DNA from: Bifidobacterium tissieri
GTDB lineage: Bacteria > Actinomycetota > Actinomycetes > Actinomycetales > Bifidobacteriaceae
Length of the DNA stretch: 64,000 nucleotides
Direction: 5' to 3'
NCBI RefSeq assembly: GCF_002259645.1
Contig: NZ_MWWV01000006.1
Span: forward strand, 62,001-126,000
Shown here: positions 19,732 to 27,681 of the stretch, one piece after another
Layout of the letters: each line of letters opens with the position of its first letter
Numbering within the stretch: position 1 is the stretch's first letter
Notes under the pieces: model-generated
The model's input: only the letters and a program-made list of their open reading frames with translations
Databases searched by the model: none
What the model was told of the DNA's origin: nothing
Position numbers and translations under genes: made by a program

Positions 19732-20205
19732 TCAGTGCATGAGCTCATCGGTGTCGTAGTTGATCGTCACCGGCCCGTCATTGGTCAGACTCACCTGCAT
19801 ATGCGCGCCGAAACGGCCTTCCTTGACGGTCAGTCCGTAGGAGGCGAGTTCACGGTTGAAATCATGCCAGACCTGTTCGGCGTGATGAGGCTCTCCAGCC
19901 CCGGTGAATCCGGGACGGTTGCCGCGGCGCACATCGGCGAACAACGTGAATTGCGAGATGGATAATACGGAGCCTCCAACATCGAGAATCGACTTGTTCA
20001 TCTTGCCGTTGTCGTCCTCGAATACGCGAAGATGAGCGATCTTGCGGGCCAGCCATGCCACCTGATCGGGGCCGTCTGTGTCGGCGACGCCGACCAACAG
20101 CATGAATCCCCGATCGATCGACTGTGGAATGAAGGGCTCCTCGTCATCGGACTCGGGAATGACATCCACCGCGGCCCGACTTACTTTCTGCACTACGATA
20201 CGCAT
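19732..20205 (-). CDS. dtd: D-aminoacyl-tRNA deacylase
   Basis: 157 residues starting MRIVVQKVSRA, the conserved N-terminus, so the upstream in-frame start at 20229 is rejected. SQFTLFAD and the C-terminal TNDGPVTI carry the catalytic GP motif and recognition loop. It hydrolyses D-amino acids (and glycine) from mischarged tRNAs. A short insertion near residues 20-25 makes it slightly longer than E. coli Dtd. Confidence 0.93.
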   Translation of the reverse strand: MRIVVQKVSRAAVDVIPESDDEEPFIPQSIDRGFMLLVGVADTDGPDQVAWLARKIAHLRVFEDDNGKMNKSILDVGGSVLSISQFTLFADVRRGNRPGFTGAGEPHHAEQVWHDFNRELASYGLTVKEGRFGAHMQVSLTNDGPVTINYDTDELMH

Positions 20206-20298
20206 GCCAGTCAGTGTATGCCGTGCCATGCGACATGCATTCGGAGGACGTGGGGCCGGTTCGGTTGTCCGACACGACGGTCGTCCGGATGATATGCC

Positions 20299-20340
20299 AA
20301 GGGCCGGTGGACGCTGATCGGCGTGTTCACCGGCCCTTGC
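20299..20340. terminator. hairpin downstream of the sugar transporter gene
   Basis: CAAGGGCCGGTG (20299-20310) pairs with CACCGGCCCTTG (20329-20340), a perfect 12-bp stem. It lies 3' of the - strand transporter gene. Confidence 0.55.
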
Positions 20341-20424
20341 TTATTGACGACTATCGTTGCAATGCTGACGATACTGCCGTCGTCGTTACGATTGTGGTCT
20401 GATTCCGCAGACCCTATCTGGACC

Positions 20425-21807
20425 TTACTTGGAACGAGACACGAGCTCGGCCTCGATCTCCTCAAGCGACTTGCCCTTGGTCTCGGGGAGGCACTTCGCG
20501 ACGAACGGGATGGACAGCACGGCGAACGCGGCGAAGATGGCGAACGGGCCGCCCACGTTGTTGTGGAACGCGGCAAGAAGCATCAGGAAGAACTGGGAGA
20601 CAATGAAATTACCGATCCAGTTCGCGGCTGAGCCGATCGAGGTGCCGATGCCACGCACGGACAGCGGGAAGATCTCGCCGATCATCACCCAAGCCAGCGG
20701 GCCCCACGATACGGCGAAACCGAGGATGTAGATGGCGATCAGCACCATGGTCGGGATGGCGGCATGGCTGACATCGCCGAGGAAGTTGAGCAGGGCGAGC
20801 GCGACCAGCGACACGGCCATGACGATGGATCCGAAGAACAGCACGGTCTTGCGGTTGAAACGATCCATGAAGATCGTTGCGACGATGGTGGAGACGAAGT
20901 TGACCACGCCGATGCCCACCGACACCCAGATCGCCTGATCAGCCGGGAAGCCGAAGCCCTTGATGAACACCTGGGGCAGGAAGTAGATCACCGAGTTGAT
21001 GCCCACCAGCTGCTGGAACAGCATGATGCCGATGGCGGCGATGATGGCCGGACGGGCGGTGGTGAACAGCTCCTTGACACTGCCCTGCTTCTGCTGCTGT
21101 GCGCCTTCGGCACCGGCGACGCGCTTGATCTCATCCAGTTCGGCGGTGACTTCGGTGGCGTCCATGTCTTTACGGATCAGCTGCAATACCTTGAAGGCGT
21201 TGCGCATATCGCCCTGCTTGACTAGATAACGGGGGGACTCAGGCAACAGGATGCCGCCGATCAGCAGCAATGCGGACGGAATAAGTGCGGAACCGAGCAT
21301 CCAACGCCAGTCGCTGAAGCCGAGCAGGTTGTGGTTGAGGAAGCTGAGGTTCGACACATAGGCCAGCAGAATGCCGAACGTGACCATGAGCTGGAACAGC
21401 GTGGACAGGGATCCGCGGTGTTCCTTGGGGGCGAGCTCGGCCAGGTAGGCCGGCGTAAGAGCGGATGCGGCACCTACGGCCAGACCCAGCAGAATACGGG
21501 CGAGCACCATCCACACGAAGCCGGTCGCCGTGGCCGACAGGCCGGAACCCAGCAGGAACAGAATCGCGGAGACGATGAGCAGCTTCTTGCGGCCGTACTT
21601 ATCGGACAGACCGCCGATGGTGAGTGCGCCGATCATCGATCCGATCAGCACCGACGAGGTAATGAATCCGGTCTGCGCCGCATTCAGCGAGAACTCGGAT
21701 TCGATCAGTGGCGAGGCACCGGAGATGATGCCGGTATCGAATCCGAACAGCATGCCTCCCAGCGCTCCGAATATGAAGATGAACGTGTTATTAAGTGGGA
21801 ATCGCAT
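20425..21807 (-). CDS. MFS sugar porter (sugar:proton symporter family)
   Basis: 460 residues, 12 membrane segments. Sugar-porter signatures: GFDTGIISGA in segment 1, the DKYGRKK loop, PESPRYLVKQGD, QQLVGINSVIYFLPQVF and the terminal PETKGKSLEEIE. The ATG at 21807 follows AAAGGAGA. Substrate is not readable from sequence; the fructokinase gene just beyond the prophage suggests fructose or a related sugar. It is the first chromosomal gene left of attL. Confidence 0.88.
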   Translation of the reverse strand: MRFPLNNTFIFIFGALGGMLFGFDTGIISGASPLIESEFSLNAAQTGFITSSVLIGSMIGALTIGGLSDKYGRKKLLIVSAILFLLGSGLSATATGFVWMVLARILLGLAVGAASALTPAYLAELAPKEHRGSLSTLFQLMVTFGILLAYVSNLSFLNHNLLGFSDWRWMLGSALIPSALLLIGGILLPESPRYLVKQGDMRNAFKVLQLIRKDMDATEVTAELDEIKRVAGAEGAQQQKQGSVKELFTTARPAIIAAIGIMLFQQLVGINSVIYFLPQVFIKGFGFPADQAIWVSVGIGVVNFVSTIVATIFMDRFNRKTVLFFGSIVMAVSLVALALLNFLGDVSHAAIPTMVLIAIYILGFAVSWGPLAWVMIGEIFPLSVRGIGTSIGSAANWIGNFIVSQFFLMLLAAFHNNVGGPFAIFAAFAVLSIPFVAKCLPETKGKSLEEIEAELVSRSK

Positions 21808-21875
21808 CGAATCTCCTTTGTCTCGGTCCTTCCACTTCCGCTGTTCCGATCCGGCGAACCGACCGGAAAACAAAA

Positions 21876-21915
21876 AAAGACCTGAGACACGGCTTTACGC
21901 CGTGCCTCAGGTCTT
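21876..21915 (-). terminator. strong - strand terminator upstream of the transporter gene
   Basis: A long hairpin (AAGACCTGAG arm at 21878, matching arm ending 21915) is followed on the - strand by a run of seven T. It stops transcription arriving from ssrA or the prophage before the transporter. Confidence 0.75.
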
Positions 21916-22186
21916 GCCTCGTTTTACCAAGTAGCAACCCTGCTGATCAAAACAACTGATTTGGAGCATAGACGCAAAATGAACATTTGGCAAACCGGAT
22001 GATTCCGCATGGTTTTAAACCGCTGAAATTGCAACAAAAAAAAATTGCAACAAAAAAGCCATCCAGATGGTGTGTCTGGATGGCTTTGCTTGTGGAGTCG
22101 CCGGGAATTGAAAACCATTCCCCGGAGCGCAATGATTCCAACAGCTCTCGGGGATAGGTGTTCGCGACGACGTACTAAACGACGTA
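21916..22186. other. left prophage junction, no protein gene
   Basis: The stretch between the transporter (start 21807) and the first prophage gene (stop 22187) holds no convincing ORF. It contains the host ssrA terminator hairpin (AGCCATCCAGA arm near 22057, before a T-rich - strand tail), the 36-bp attL core, and the phage arm-type repeat at 22166-22187. Confidence 0.6.
22077..22112. repeat. attL core (36-bp direct repeat)
   Basis: Perfect 36-base copy of 62214-62249, starting TGGATGGCTTTGC and ending GGGAATTGAA. It corresponds to the 3' end of ssrA (T-arm and acceptor) plus part of its terminator. The next base differs between the copies (A versus C), marking the limit of identity. Confidence 0.93.
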
Positions 22187-22187
22187 C
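22166..22187. repeat. putative integrase arm-type site, left
   Basis: Two tandem copies of ACGACGTACTA(A/G). The same 22-base block recurs in the same orientation at 62071-62092, near the other att core. Paired direct repeats inside both att sites are typical of arm-binding sites of tyrosine integrases or of Xis; the role is inferred. Confidence 0.6.
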
Positions 22188-23278
22188 TAGAGGAGACGTC
22201 GAACCTCTTCGCGGATCTGATCGGCGTACCCATAGATCCCGGCCGGCGATTCGATCGGAACACGTTCGCAGTTCCTGCTCTCGTCGAAAAGCCCAAGATA
22301 CTTCTGCCGAGTGTTAAAGAACAAGCGCACCACGGGCTTGCGGTTGTTGTCGTCCAGCAGAATGGCGCAGTAGGACTTCGCATCGCGCATCGTGACCCTC
22401 TCCGGATCGACCTCGCTGCACGCGATCGCCTGCACAATCCGGTATGCCGCAATCTCCTCCTCCGTCGTCACGATACCGTCGTCGGGCTCCTCCTGGGCCG
22501 CGGGTTCATCCTCTGCGGACGGCGTCTCGGTTATCTGCGTGCCGGCGTCGATCTTCAAGTCCTCGGCGCCGAGCGCGGTCTTCAGACGGTCGTTCACCTG
22601 GTCATTGAGATAGCGTTTCAGGGCCTTGTCGACCAGCGGCCTGAACTTCTCCATGACCTGCTGGCGGAAGGCGCCATCGTAGACGTGTCCGGCGAGCAGT
22701 TTGACGAAATCATCCGACGGGGTCTTGAATTCGTCGCTTACCGCGCGCTTCAGTGCGCCGACGTACTTCAGCTCCTCGGCGCTGCTGGCAATGGAATCGA
22801 TGTCGAACGCCGGTTTGGTCAGCTTGTTGAGCTCGGGCAGTACCGTCTCGTCGATGTCGAGCAGGTCGAGCACGAGGAACGGCTTGGAATCCATGCGGTT
22901 CGGTTCGTCGATGTCCATGTAGAAGTTCCACACCTGGCCATTGGTCAGCACGCCGATCCGGGCTCGCGTCGTGGCGAAGTACCGGTACAGCTGGCTTGCG
23001 TTCTCCAGAGTGAGCGGTGCTCCGATCTTCTTGCATTCGATGAGGATCTGCACCTGATCGTCGAGGACGAGCGCGTAGTCAACCTTTTCGCCCTTCTTCA
23101 CGCCGACGTCGGCGGTGAACTCGGGGACGACCTCGCGGGGGTTGAATACGTCATAGCCGAGCACCTGTCCGATGAACGGCATGATGAACGCCGTCTTGGT
23201 TGCCTCCTCGGTTTCGAGGCTGTCCTTCAGCTCCTTCACCTTCGCGGCTACCTGATTGATGGCTTCGTTGAATTCCAT
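22187..23278 (-). CDS. restriction-endonuclease-like cargo protein (HsdR N-domain type)
   Basis: 363 residues. Residues about 20-130 form a PD-(D/E)xK nuclease fold as in HsdR N-terminal domains and predicted type IV restriction proteins (COG4748): D in KVDYALVL, then ILIECKKIG. The C-terminus (about 270-363) looks like a separate small domain ending EEVRRLL; an acidic Glu/Pro linker precedes it. It sits alone at the attL end, a usual place for lysogenic-conversion genes, so a defence role is possible but unproven. A LexA-like box lies 168 bp upstream. Confidence 0.65.
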   Translation of the reverse strand: MEFNEAINQVAAKVKELKDSLETEEATKTAFIMPFIGQVLGYDVFNPREVVPEFTADVGVKKGEKVDYALVLDDQVQILIECKKIGAPLTLENASQLYRYFATTRARIGVLTNGQVWNFYMDIDEPNRMDSKPFLVLDLLDIDETVLPELNKLTKPAFDIDSIASSAEELKYVGALKRAVSDEFKTPSDDFVKLLAGHVYDGAFRQQVMEKFRPLVDKALKRYLNDQVNDRLKTALGAEDLKIDAGTQITETPSAEDEPAAQEEPDDGIVTTEEEIAAYRIVQAIACSEVDPERVTMRDAKSYCAILLDDNNRKPVVRLFFNTRQKYLGLFDESRNCERVPIESPAGIYGYADQIREEVRRLL

Positions 23279-23445
23279 GGTTCCCTTTTGTTTCTGTGGA
23301 TCGGTATTGGTTCGATTCTACGTCGCGATAATCTCCGATCGGCTTAAATCCGCTTTGTTCGAATGCGAAACGATGGTTTGCGTGGTAGACCAGTAACCAT
23401 GACATCGAACATGCGTGCCAATAACGGTATTGGACACCCCACAGG

Positions 23446-23461
23446 GTGAACGTGCGTTCGA
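23446..23461. promoter_or_regulatory. LexA-like SOS box in the prophage
   Basis: GTGAACGTGCGTTCGA carries the GAAC-N4-GTTC core and agrees with the host box at 92-107 in 13 of 16 positions. It lies between the repressor-gene terminator and the restriction-like gene, within that gene's upstream region. A degenerate half copy lies near 23407. Confidence 0.6.
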
Positions 23462-23473
23462 TCGTGTGGGCAC

Positions 23474-23514
23474 AGAAAAAAGGCGACGCCCAGATTGGAA
23501 GCCTGACGCCGCCC
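23474..23514 (-). terminator. terminator after the phage repressor gene
   Basis: GGCGACG (23482-23488) pairs with CGCCGCC (23507-23513, one G-U), followed on the - strand by TTTTTT. It would separate the repressor gene from the restriction-like gene. Confidence 0.6.
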
Positions 23515-23562
23515 CAGTGCAGCATTGCCCAACGAAAGGAGCCGGACATGCACTAGACTAGA

Positions 23563-23817
23563 TCATTCCTTGACTCTTTTTGACGCAGCTATATAGATGG
23601 CAAGCGCGGACGTTGCGAACACATCGGCTATCCGGTCCACGTCGGACGTGGTGAACGGGGCCTCATACCTCATCCGTTTGTACCAGTAGTTCGAAGAGAA
23701 TCCCGATTCCTCGAAGAATCTCAACGCCGACATGTCGCTTTGTCCCAAGAGATCGCGCGACACGTCGATAATCGCTCTGCTCATTGGCGTTACTTCATCT
23801 TTGCTGTTTCTGCCCAT
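23563..23817 (-). CDS. putative phage repressor (helix-turn-helix)
   Basis: 84 residues. A predicted HTH lies around residues 28-70 (LRFFEESGFSSNYWYKRMR...TTSDVDRIADVF). The second helix pair resembles XRE proteins that count temporal state through a C-terminal helix. It is divergent from the Cro-like gene across a 110-bp region with three operator-like sites, the standard lysogeny switch layout. It is short for a CI repressor and has no self-cleavage domain, so repressor identity is inferred from position. Confidence 0.6.
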   Translation of the reverse strand: MGRNSKDEVTPMSRAIIDVSRDLLGQSDMSALRFFEESGFSSNYWYKRMRYEAPFTTSDVDRIADVFATSALAIYIAASKRVKE

Positions 23818-23826
23818 GTACCCAAA

Positions 23827-23899
23827 ATTATACTATTTAGGTAATTTTTGCAACAATCTACCTATCTGAGTTGACAGACTGTATCTAAATAGGTAGAGT
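23827..23899. promoter_or_regulatory. divergent lysogeny-switch promoters and operators
   Basis: Rightward promoter: TTGACA (23871-23876), 17-bp spacer, TAGAGT (23894-23899). Leftward promoter: TTGTTG (complement of 23851-23856), 18 bp, TATAAT (complement of 23827-23832). Three sites share a TAGGTA core: TATTTAGGTAA at 23834, the inverted GATAGGTAGAT at 23856-23866, and CTAAATAGGTAGA at 23885. They overlap both promoters, so one protein could control both directions. Confidence 0.7.
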
Positions 23900-23927
23900 G
23901 AAGCTATCGAGATCGAAAGGACATCGG

Positions 23928-24170
23928 ATGAACACATCCAAGCAAATCGCAGCGGGCATCTCCGCCGAGCTGGCTCGCAGAGGCCACAGCAAGCGCGAGT
24001 TGGCTGACGTGTGGGGGGTGACCCAGCAGACCGTTTACAGCAAACTGGCAACCGGGATGCTCACCACCGACGAAGTGGACAAGGTGGCACAGTTCCTCAG
24101 CATCTCATTCGTGGATTTGGTTAAGGCATCCTTGATGTTGGCTGATTCCCGCATGGGGGTAGCGGCATGA
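23928..24170 (+). CDS. Cro-like XRE-family HTH protein
   Basis: 80 residues. XRE HTH at about residues 8-55 (ISAELARRGHSKRELADVWGVTQQTVYSKL). The ATG at 23928 follows AAAGGA. First gene of the rightward early operon, divergent from the putative repressor, hence Cro-like; direct evidence for which protein keeps lysogeny is lacking. It overlaps the next gene by ATGA. Confidence 0.75.
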   Translation: MNTSKQIAAGISAELARRGHSKRELADVWGVTQQTVYSKLATGMLTTDEVDKVAQFLSISFVDLVKASLMLADSRMGVAA

Positions 24171-24415
24171 TCGGCGACACATCGAACGCCCCTCGTTTCC
24201 ATTGGCAGATCGACGACAGTGGCGATTACGTGACCGTCTACACGGTCGTGACCCGGCAGATCGGCCTGTTGAGCATGAAACGCTCCGGTGATGGTTGGAT
24301 GATCGCGGTCGGCCCGCACGGCGACTGGAGTCGAACGTACGACACGGAGACGTTGCGCACGATCGCCGAAACGATCCTCAAAACCATCGACAACGACACT
24401 GATTCCGACAACTGA
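24167..24415 (+). CDS. hypothetical early phage protein
   Basis: 82 residues, mixed beta/alpha, no motif I recognise. It overlaps the Cro-like gene by 4 bases and so belongs to the early operon. A Trp/Gly-rich beta core (FHWQIDDSGDYVTVYTVV) precedes an acidic tail. Confidence 0.6.
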   Translation: MIGDTSNAPRFHWQIDDSGDYVTVYTVVTRQIGLLSMKRSGDGWMIAVGPHGDWSRTYDTETLRTIAETILKTIDNDTDSDN

Positions 24416-24584
24416 ACAATGCTTCCCTGTGGTCGCATGACACCACCCGTGTCCACGTCTCAACGCCCGCTTACCGCATACCGACGTGGATCCGATAGGG
24501 GATATGGCCCGAAACCGGCATTGCCTTGATCTCTTGGACCACCCACACATTTTGGGAACAAGGATACCGGCGGACGGCCGCCTA

Positions 24585-24700
24585 GCCTGCGGGGATCGTC
24601 GTGGTTTCGGATCGGTTTGCTCCACGACCTCCCGGCCCCATTCCGATGACTTCCCTTGCTTCGCGTCGGAATGGTCCCGGTTCGACTCCGGGCGCAGGCA
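24585..24700 (+). ncRNA. tRNA-like structured RNA candidate
   Basis: The ends pair over 7 bp (GCCTGCG 24585-24591 with CGCAGGC 24693-24699) and are followed by A at 24700, like an acceptor stem with discriminator. A canonical T-arm lies at 24676-24692 (CCCGG, loop TTCGACT, CCGGG). Between them are two further hairpins: GTCGTGG/CCACGAC (24598-24604 with 24622-24628) and a perfect 9-bp stem CCATTCCGA/TCGGAATGG (24638-24646 with 24666-24674). No U8, canonical D-arm or 7-base anticodon loop can be drawn, so it is not an ordinary tRNA. CCA is not encoded. Expression and function unknown. Confidence 0.45.
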
Positions 24701-24720
24701 CGCAGCAATGCAAACAAAAA

Positions 24721-24741
24721 GCCCCCGCTGCAACCGGGGGC
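24721..24741 (-). terminator. - strand terminator-like hairpin
   Basis: GCCCCCG (24721-24727) pairs with CGGGGGC (24735-24741); on the - strand it is followed by TTTTTG. No - strand gene lies just upstream of it, so it may stop antisense transcription or act in the Xis-like gene leader. Confidence 0.45.
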
Positions 24742-24776
24742 AGTGAAATCAAACACCAATTCAGGAGGATATCACC

Positions 24777-24983
24777 ATGAGTCAACCAATGGAACCCCTC
24801 GCGGTCAAACGACACGAGGCCGCACGACTCCTCAGCGTCAGCGTTGAAACCCTCGACAGTCTCATCCGCAGCGGATCCATCCGCGCCCGCCAGCAGCGTG
24901 GAAGCCGCACCATCCTCATCAGCGTCCAAAGCATCCACGAATACCTGGGCGACATCAAACAGCAGAGGGGAGGCCGTCGATGA
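24777..24983 (+). CDS. excisionase-like HTH protein
   Basis: 68 residues. MerR/excisionase-type winged HTH (LAVKRHEAARLLSVSVETLDSLIRSGSIRARQQRG...) covering residues 8-58. AGGAGGA precedes the ATG. Small HTH proteins of this class often act as Xis, here the partner for the ssrA integrase at the far end; another DNA-binding role is possible. It overlaps the next gene by ATGA. Confidence 0.6.
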   Translation: MSQPMEPLAVKRHEAARLLSVSVETLDSLIRSGSIRARQQRGSRTILISVQSIHEYLGDIKQQRGGRR

Positions 24984-25270
24984 ACCCCCAGTTCGCACCC
25001 CTGAACCCGCCGAAACCACCGACCAGGAAGAGCGCCTCGTCCAATTACAGGCTCACCCGTTGGACGCGTTACGGGAGGATCCTCACCGGAATCGGCTACC
25101 TGCTCGTCATCCTGCTCGGCGGGCTCCTCGCGCTCCTCGCCCTCGCCGGCCTCGTCTGGAGCGTCTGGCTGTATTTCCACGGTTACCAGCCGTGGGAGGC
25201 CTACGCGATCGGCGTCACCGCATTCCTCGGATTCGCAGGAATCTGGGCATGGAAGGGCGACGAAATATAA
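24980..25270 (+). CDS. small membrane protein
   Basis: 96 residues. A proline-rich basic N-terminus is followed by two membrane segments (about 35-60 and 73-90). Coupled to the Xis-like gene. No family recognised; superinfection exclusion is one possibility for early phage membrane proteins but nothing here shows it. Confidence 0.6.
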   Translation: MNPQFAPLNPPKPPTRKSASSNYRLTRWTRYGRILTGIGYLLVILLGGLLALLALAGLVWSVWLYFHGYQPWEAYAIGVTAFLGFAGIWAWKGDEI

Positions 25271-25316
25271 GCAACAAAACCACAGGAAAACAAACAGGAA
25301 ATAAAGGAGAAAAACC

Positions 25317-25661
25317 ATGGCTAAAATCCAGCATATCGAACCGGATGATCTGCCTGAAAATGTCAGGAAGGCATTCGACGAATTTATCGAGGCGTTCAAG
25401 TCCGATAAGGACCAGTTGAAGCGTCTCCGCCGCACGGGGGTGGGCGACGATCTGGAGTTCGCCGAGGATGACTTCCATTACTCCATCGCCCAGCTCGATA
25501 ACATCTATCACGCCATCGGCGAGACCATGGATGATCGCTGGGATGCCTGCGACTATGCGGCCGTGGCCCGGTTCGCCAATCTGCTGCGCGACGTGGTCAA
25601 CACCGCGCAGGCATTCACCTACGACTACAGCAACAAGACGTCGGGGGAGCCGCAATGGTAA
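25317..25661 (+). CDS. hypothetical phage protein
   Basis: 114 residues, acidic and helical, preceded by AAAGGAG. It overlaps the start of the YqaJ-type exonuclease gene by 7 bases. Position directly before the recombination pair suggests a recombination or replication accessory; no motif recognised. Confidence 0.65.
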   Translation: MAKIQHIEPDDLPENVRKAFDEFIEAFKSDKDQLKRLRRTGVGDDLEFAEDDFHYSIAQLDNIYHAIGETMDDRWDACDYAAVARFANLLRDVVNTAQAFTYDYSNKTSGEPQW

Positions 25662-26614
25662 GCGAGAAACCCTATACGGTGATCAGATTCACCGGGAACA
25701 ATGCAACCATCAATCAACTCTGGCATGAGGCTCGCAACAAGGGGGTCGGCGGATCCGATGTCGCGAAAATTATGGGCATCAGCTCCTTCGGGACTCCGAA
25801 AGATGTATGGGATGAAAAAACTGGGCGTGTTATCCCCGAAGACATCAGTGACAAGCCCGCCATTCTCGTTGGCAACGCACTTGAGGACGTCGTACGTAAA
25901 TGGTTTCAGCGGCAACACCCGGAACTTGAAGTTCAGCAGGTCCACGGAATGCTCCGCAGCAAGACACGCCCATGGGCTCAGGCATCGTTAGACGGACGCT
26001 GCCGAGTGCTCGGAACAAAACGCAATGACCCAGCCAATTATGCAGTCCTGGAATGCAAGACGTGCTCCGAATTCAGGGCCGCTGATTGGGAGGACGGCGT
26101 ACCCGACTACTACCTCACTCAAGTGACGCACTATCTTAGCGTGACAGGCTGGCCAAAAGCCTACGTCGTAGTACTCATCGGCAACCGTGAATTCAGAGAA
26201 TTCACGGTGGAACGTGACGAGCAGGACATTGCCGCGGTCGATAAGGCGGTGGACGACTTCTGGCATCTCGTTGAGACCAACCAGATGCCGCAGCTCACCG
26301 GCACGGACGTGGACCGAGTCCAGGAACAACAGCCCTACCCGGAGGGATTCGAGCAGGTCGAGGACACGGACTTCGACCAGCTGTCTGCCCTGTACGACAG
26401 TTACGCGCAGGCCGAATCGGACGCGCGTAAATCCAAGGCGAAGATCGCCGACCGGTTGAAGCAGCTCGTCGGAGGGGACCGCGAGGGTCTGGTCTCACCC
26501 CACTGGCAGGTCGGCTACCGAACCATCCATTTCAAGGAGCAGGCGGCGCGTCCGGCGAAACCCGCGTACGACCAGCGTCGCTTCTACGTCAAACAACTCA
26601 AGGAGAACAACTAA
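25655..26614 (+). CDS. YqaJ-type viral recombinase exonuclease
   Basis: 319 residues. YqaJ domain with the GVGGSDVAKIMGIS N-terminal signature near residue 30, the active-site D in ASLDGRC and the E-x-K in VLECKTC (about residue 130), and the QVTHYL glutamine motif. This family degrades one strand of double-strand ends to load the RecT-type annealing protein, encoded next. Confidence 0.85.
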   Translation: MVSEKPYTVIRFTGNNATINQLWHEARNKGVGGSDVAKIMGISSFGTPKDVWDEKTGRVIPEDISDKPAILVGNALEDVVRKWFQRQHPELEVQQVHGMLRSKTRPWAQASLDGRCRVLGTKRNDPANYAVLECKTCSEFRAADWEDGVPDYYLTQVTHYLSVTGWPKAYVVVLIGNREFREFTVERDEQDIAAVDKAVDDFWHLVETNQMPQLTGTDVDRVQEQQPYPEGFEQVEDTDFDQLSALYDSYAQAESDARKSKAKIADRLKQLVGGDREGLVSPHWQVGYRTIHFKEQAARPAKPAYDQRRFYVKQLKENN

Positions 26615-27681
26615 TGGGACAGCTCGCACAGGCCACGCAAGGCCGACAGCTCACCGCCAACACCACGGAGCGCGACATCAGGGACATGGTGCGCGCCTCA
26701 TGGCCGCAGATCCAGCGCGTCATCGGCGGCAACCTCAAGCCCGACATGCTCCTGCAATACTGCATCAGCAGCATCAACCGCGAACCCGCATTGCGCAACT
26801 GCACACCGGTAAGCGTGCTCTCATGCTTCATGCAGTGCGCCGCCCTCGGATTGAAGCCCTCCAACGTGGATGGTCTCGGACAGGCGTACATCCTCCCCTA
26901 CGGCAATAAGAACCATCAGGGAGGCCAGCCCGACGCGACATTCGTGATCGGCTACAAGGGCATGCTCAAACTACTCGAAAACTCGGGTATCTACGCGCAG
27001 CCGGTAGCCGTCTACGAGGACGACGGCGTGAAACTCAGGATGGACGCGAAGGGCACGCCCTACATCGAATGCCCCGACGAGATCAACCTCGACGCCGATC
27101 ACTCGCCCGGCAAGCTCAAGTTCGTGTTCCTCAGCATCGACCTGCCCAACGGCGGCACCTACGCCGCCTACATGAGCCGCAAGGATCTCGAAGCGTACCG
27201 TGACCTGTACGCGCCCCGCTCCAAGCGACGCGGCAACGCGATCAGCGGACCATGGGCCACGAACTTCGTCGAAATGGGATTGAAAACGCTGATCCGCCGC
27301 AGCTTCAAATACCTGCCAGTCAGCGTCGAAGCCAAGACCGCCACCACCGTGGACGAGACCACGCCCGACTATTCCGACGTGCTCACCCCGCAGATCACCG
27401 ACGCCATGACCACCGTCGTGGACACCACGCCCGACAACGAATCCGAAGCGGAACCGGAGTCGGGGGAGTCCGCGCAGGCCGACCAGCGTGAGGCGAAACT
27501 GTCCGACCTGATCGACCGGTTCAAAGCACTGGGCGTCGCGTCCGAACAGGAGGCATGCCAGACCGTATCCAAGATCGTCAACCGTCCCGTCAGCGCGTTC
27601 ACGGACATGTCGGAGGCGGAGATCGACAAGGTGCTCAATGATTTCGACCCCGTTCCCGACACCGCGAAGGACGGTGAGTAA
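26614..27681 (+). CDS. recT: RecT-family single-strand annealing protein
   Basis: 355 residues. The RecT core runs over residues 10-240 with LLQYCISSINREPALRNC, AALGLKP, AYILPYG, FVIGYKGMLKL and the basic RRSFKYLPVS. A Glu-rich linker and a small helical C-terminus follow. Together with the upstream YqaJ exonuclease and the downstream SSB it forms a phage recombination module. Its start overlaps the stop of the exonuclease gene. Confidence 0.88.
   Translation: MGQLAQATQGRQLTANTTERDIRDMVRASWPQIQRVIGGNLKPDMLLQYCISSINREPALRNCTPVSVLSCFMQCAALGLKPSNVDGLGQAYILPYGNKNHQGGQPDATFVIGYKGMLKLLENSGIYAQPVAVYEDDGVKLRMDAKGTPYIECPDEINLDADHSPGKLKFVFLSIDLPNGGTYAAYMSRKDLEAYRDLYAPRSKRRGNAISGPWATNFVEMGLKTLIRRSFKYLPVSVEAKTATTVDETTPDYSDVLTPQITDAMTTVVDTTPDNESEAEPESGESAQADQREAKLSDLIDRFKALGVASEQEACQTVSKIVNRPVSAFTDMSEAEIDKVLNDFDPVPDTAKDGE

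Larger units (their letters stand above)
24416..24776. other. early-region gap with a structured RNA candidate
   Basis: 360 bases without a convincing protein gene. It holds the tRNA-like fold at 24585-24700 and the G/C hairpin at 24721-24741; a ribosome site for the Xis-like gene follows. Nothing identifiable was seen in 24416-24584. Confidence 0.6.

Noticed and set aside
23151-23553. Small - strand proteins between the repressor and restriction-like genes
   Set aside because: Frames there have odd Trp/His/Cys-rich composition, overlap a terminator and the LexA box, and lack ribosome sites.
23534-23559. GAAAGGAGCC before ATGCACTAG on the + strand
   Set aside because: The ribosome site is good but the frame has two codons; at most a relic or tiny leader.
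24585-24700. An ordinary class II tRNA gene
   Set aside because: Acceptor and T-arm fit, but position 8 is G, no D-arm with a proper loop and no 7-base anticodon loop with U33 can be formed, and the variable-arm hairpin is too long. Kept as a tRNA-like candidate only.
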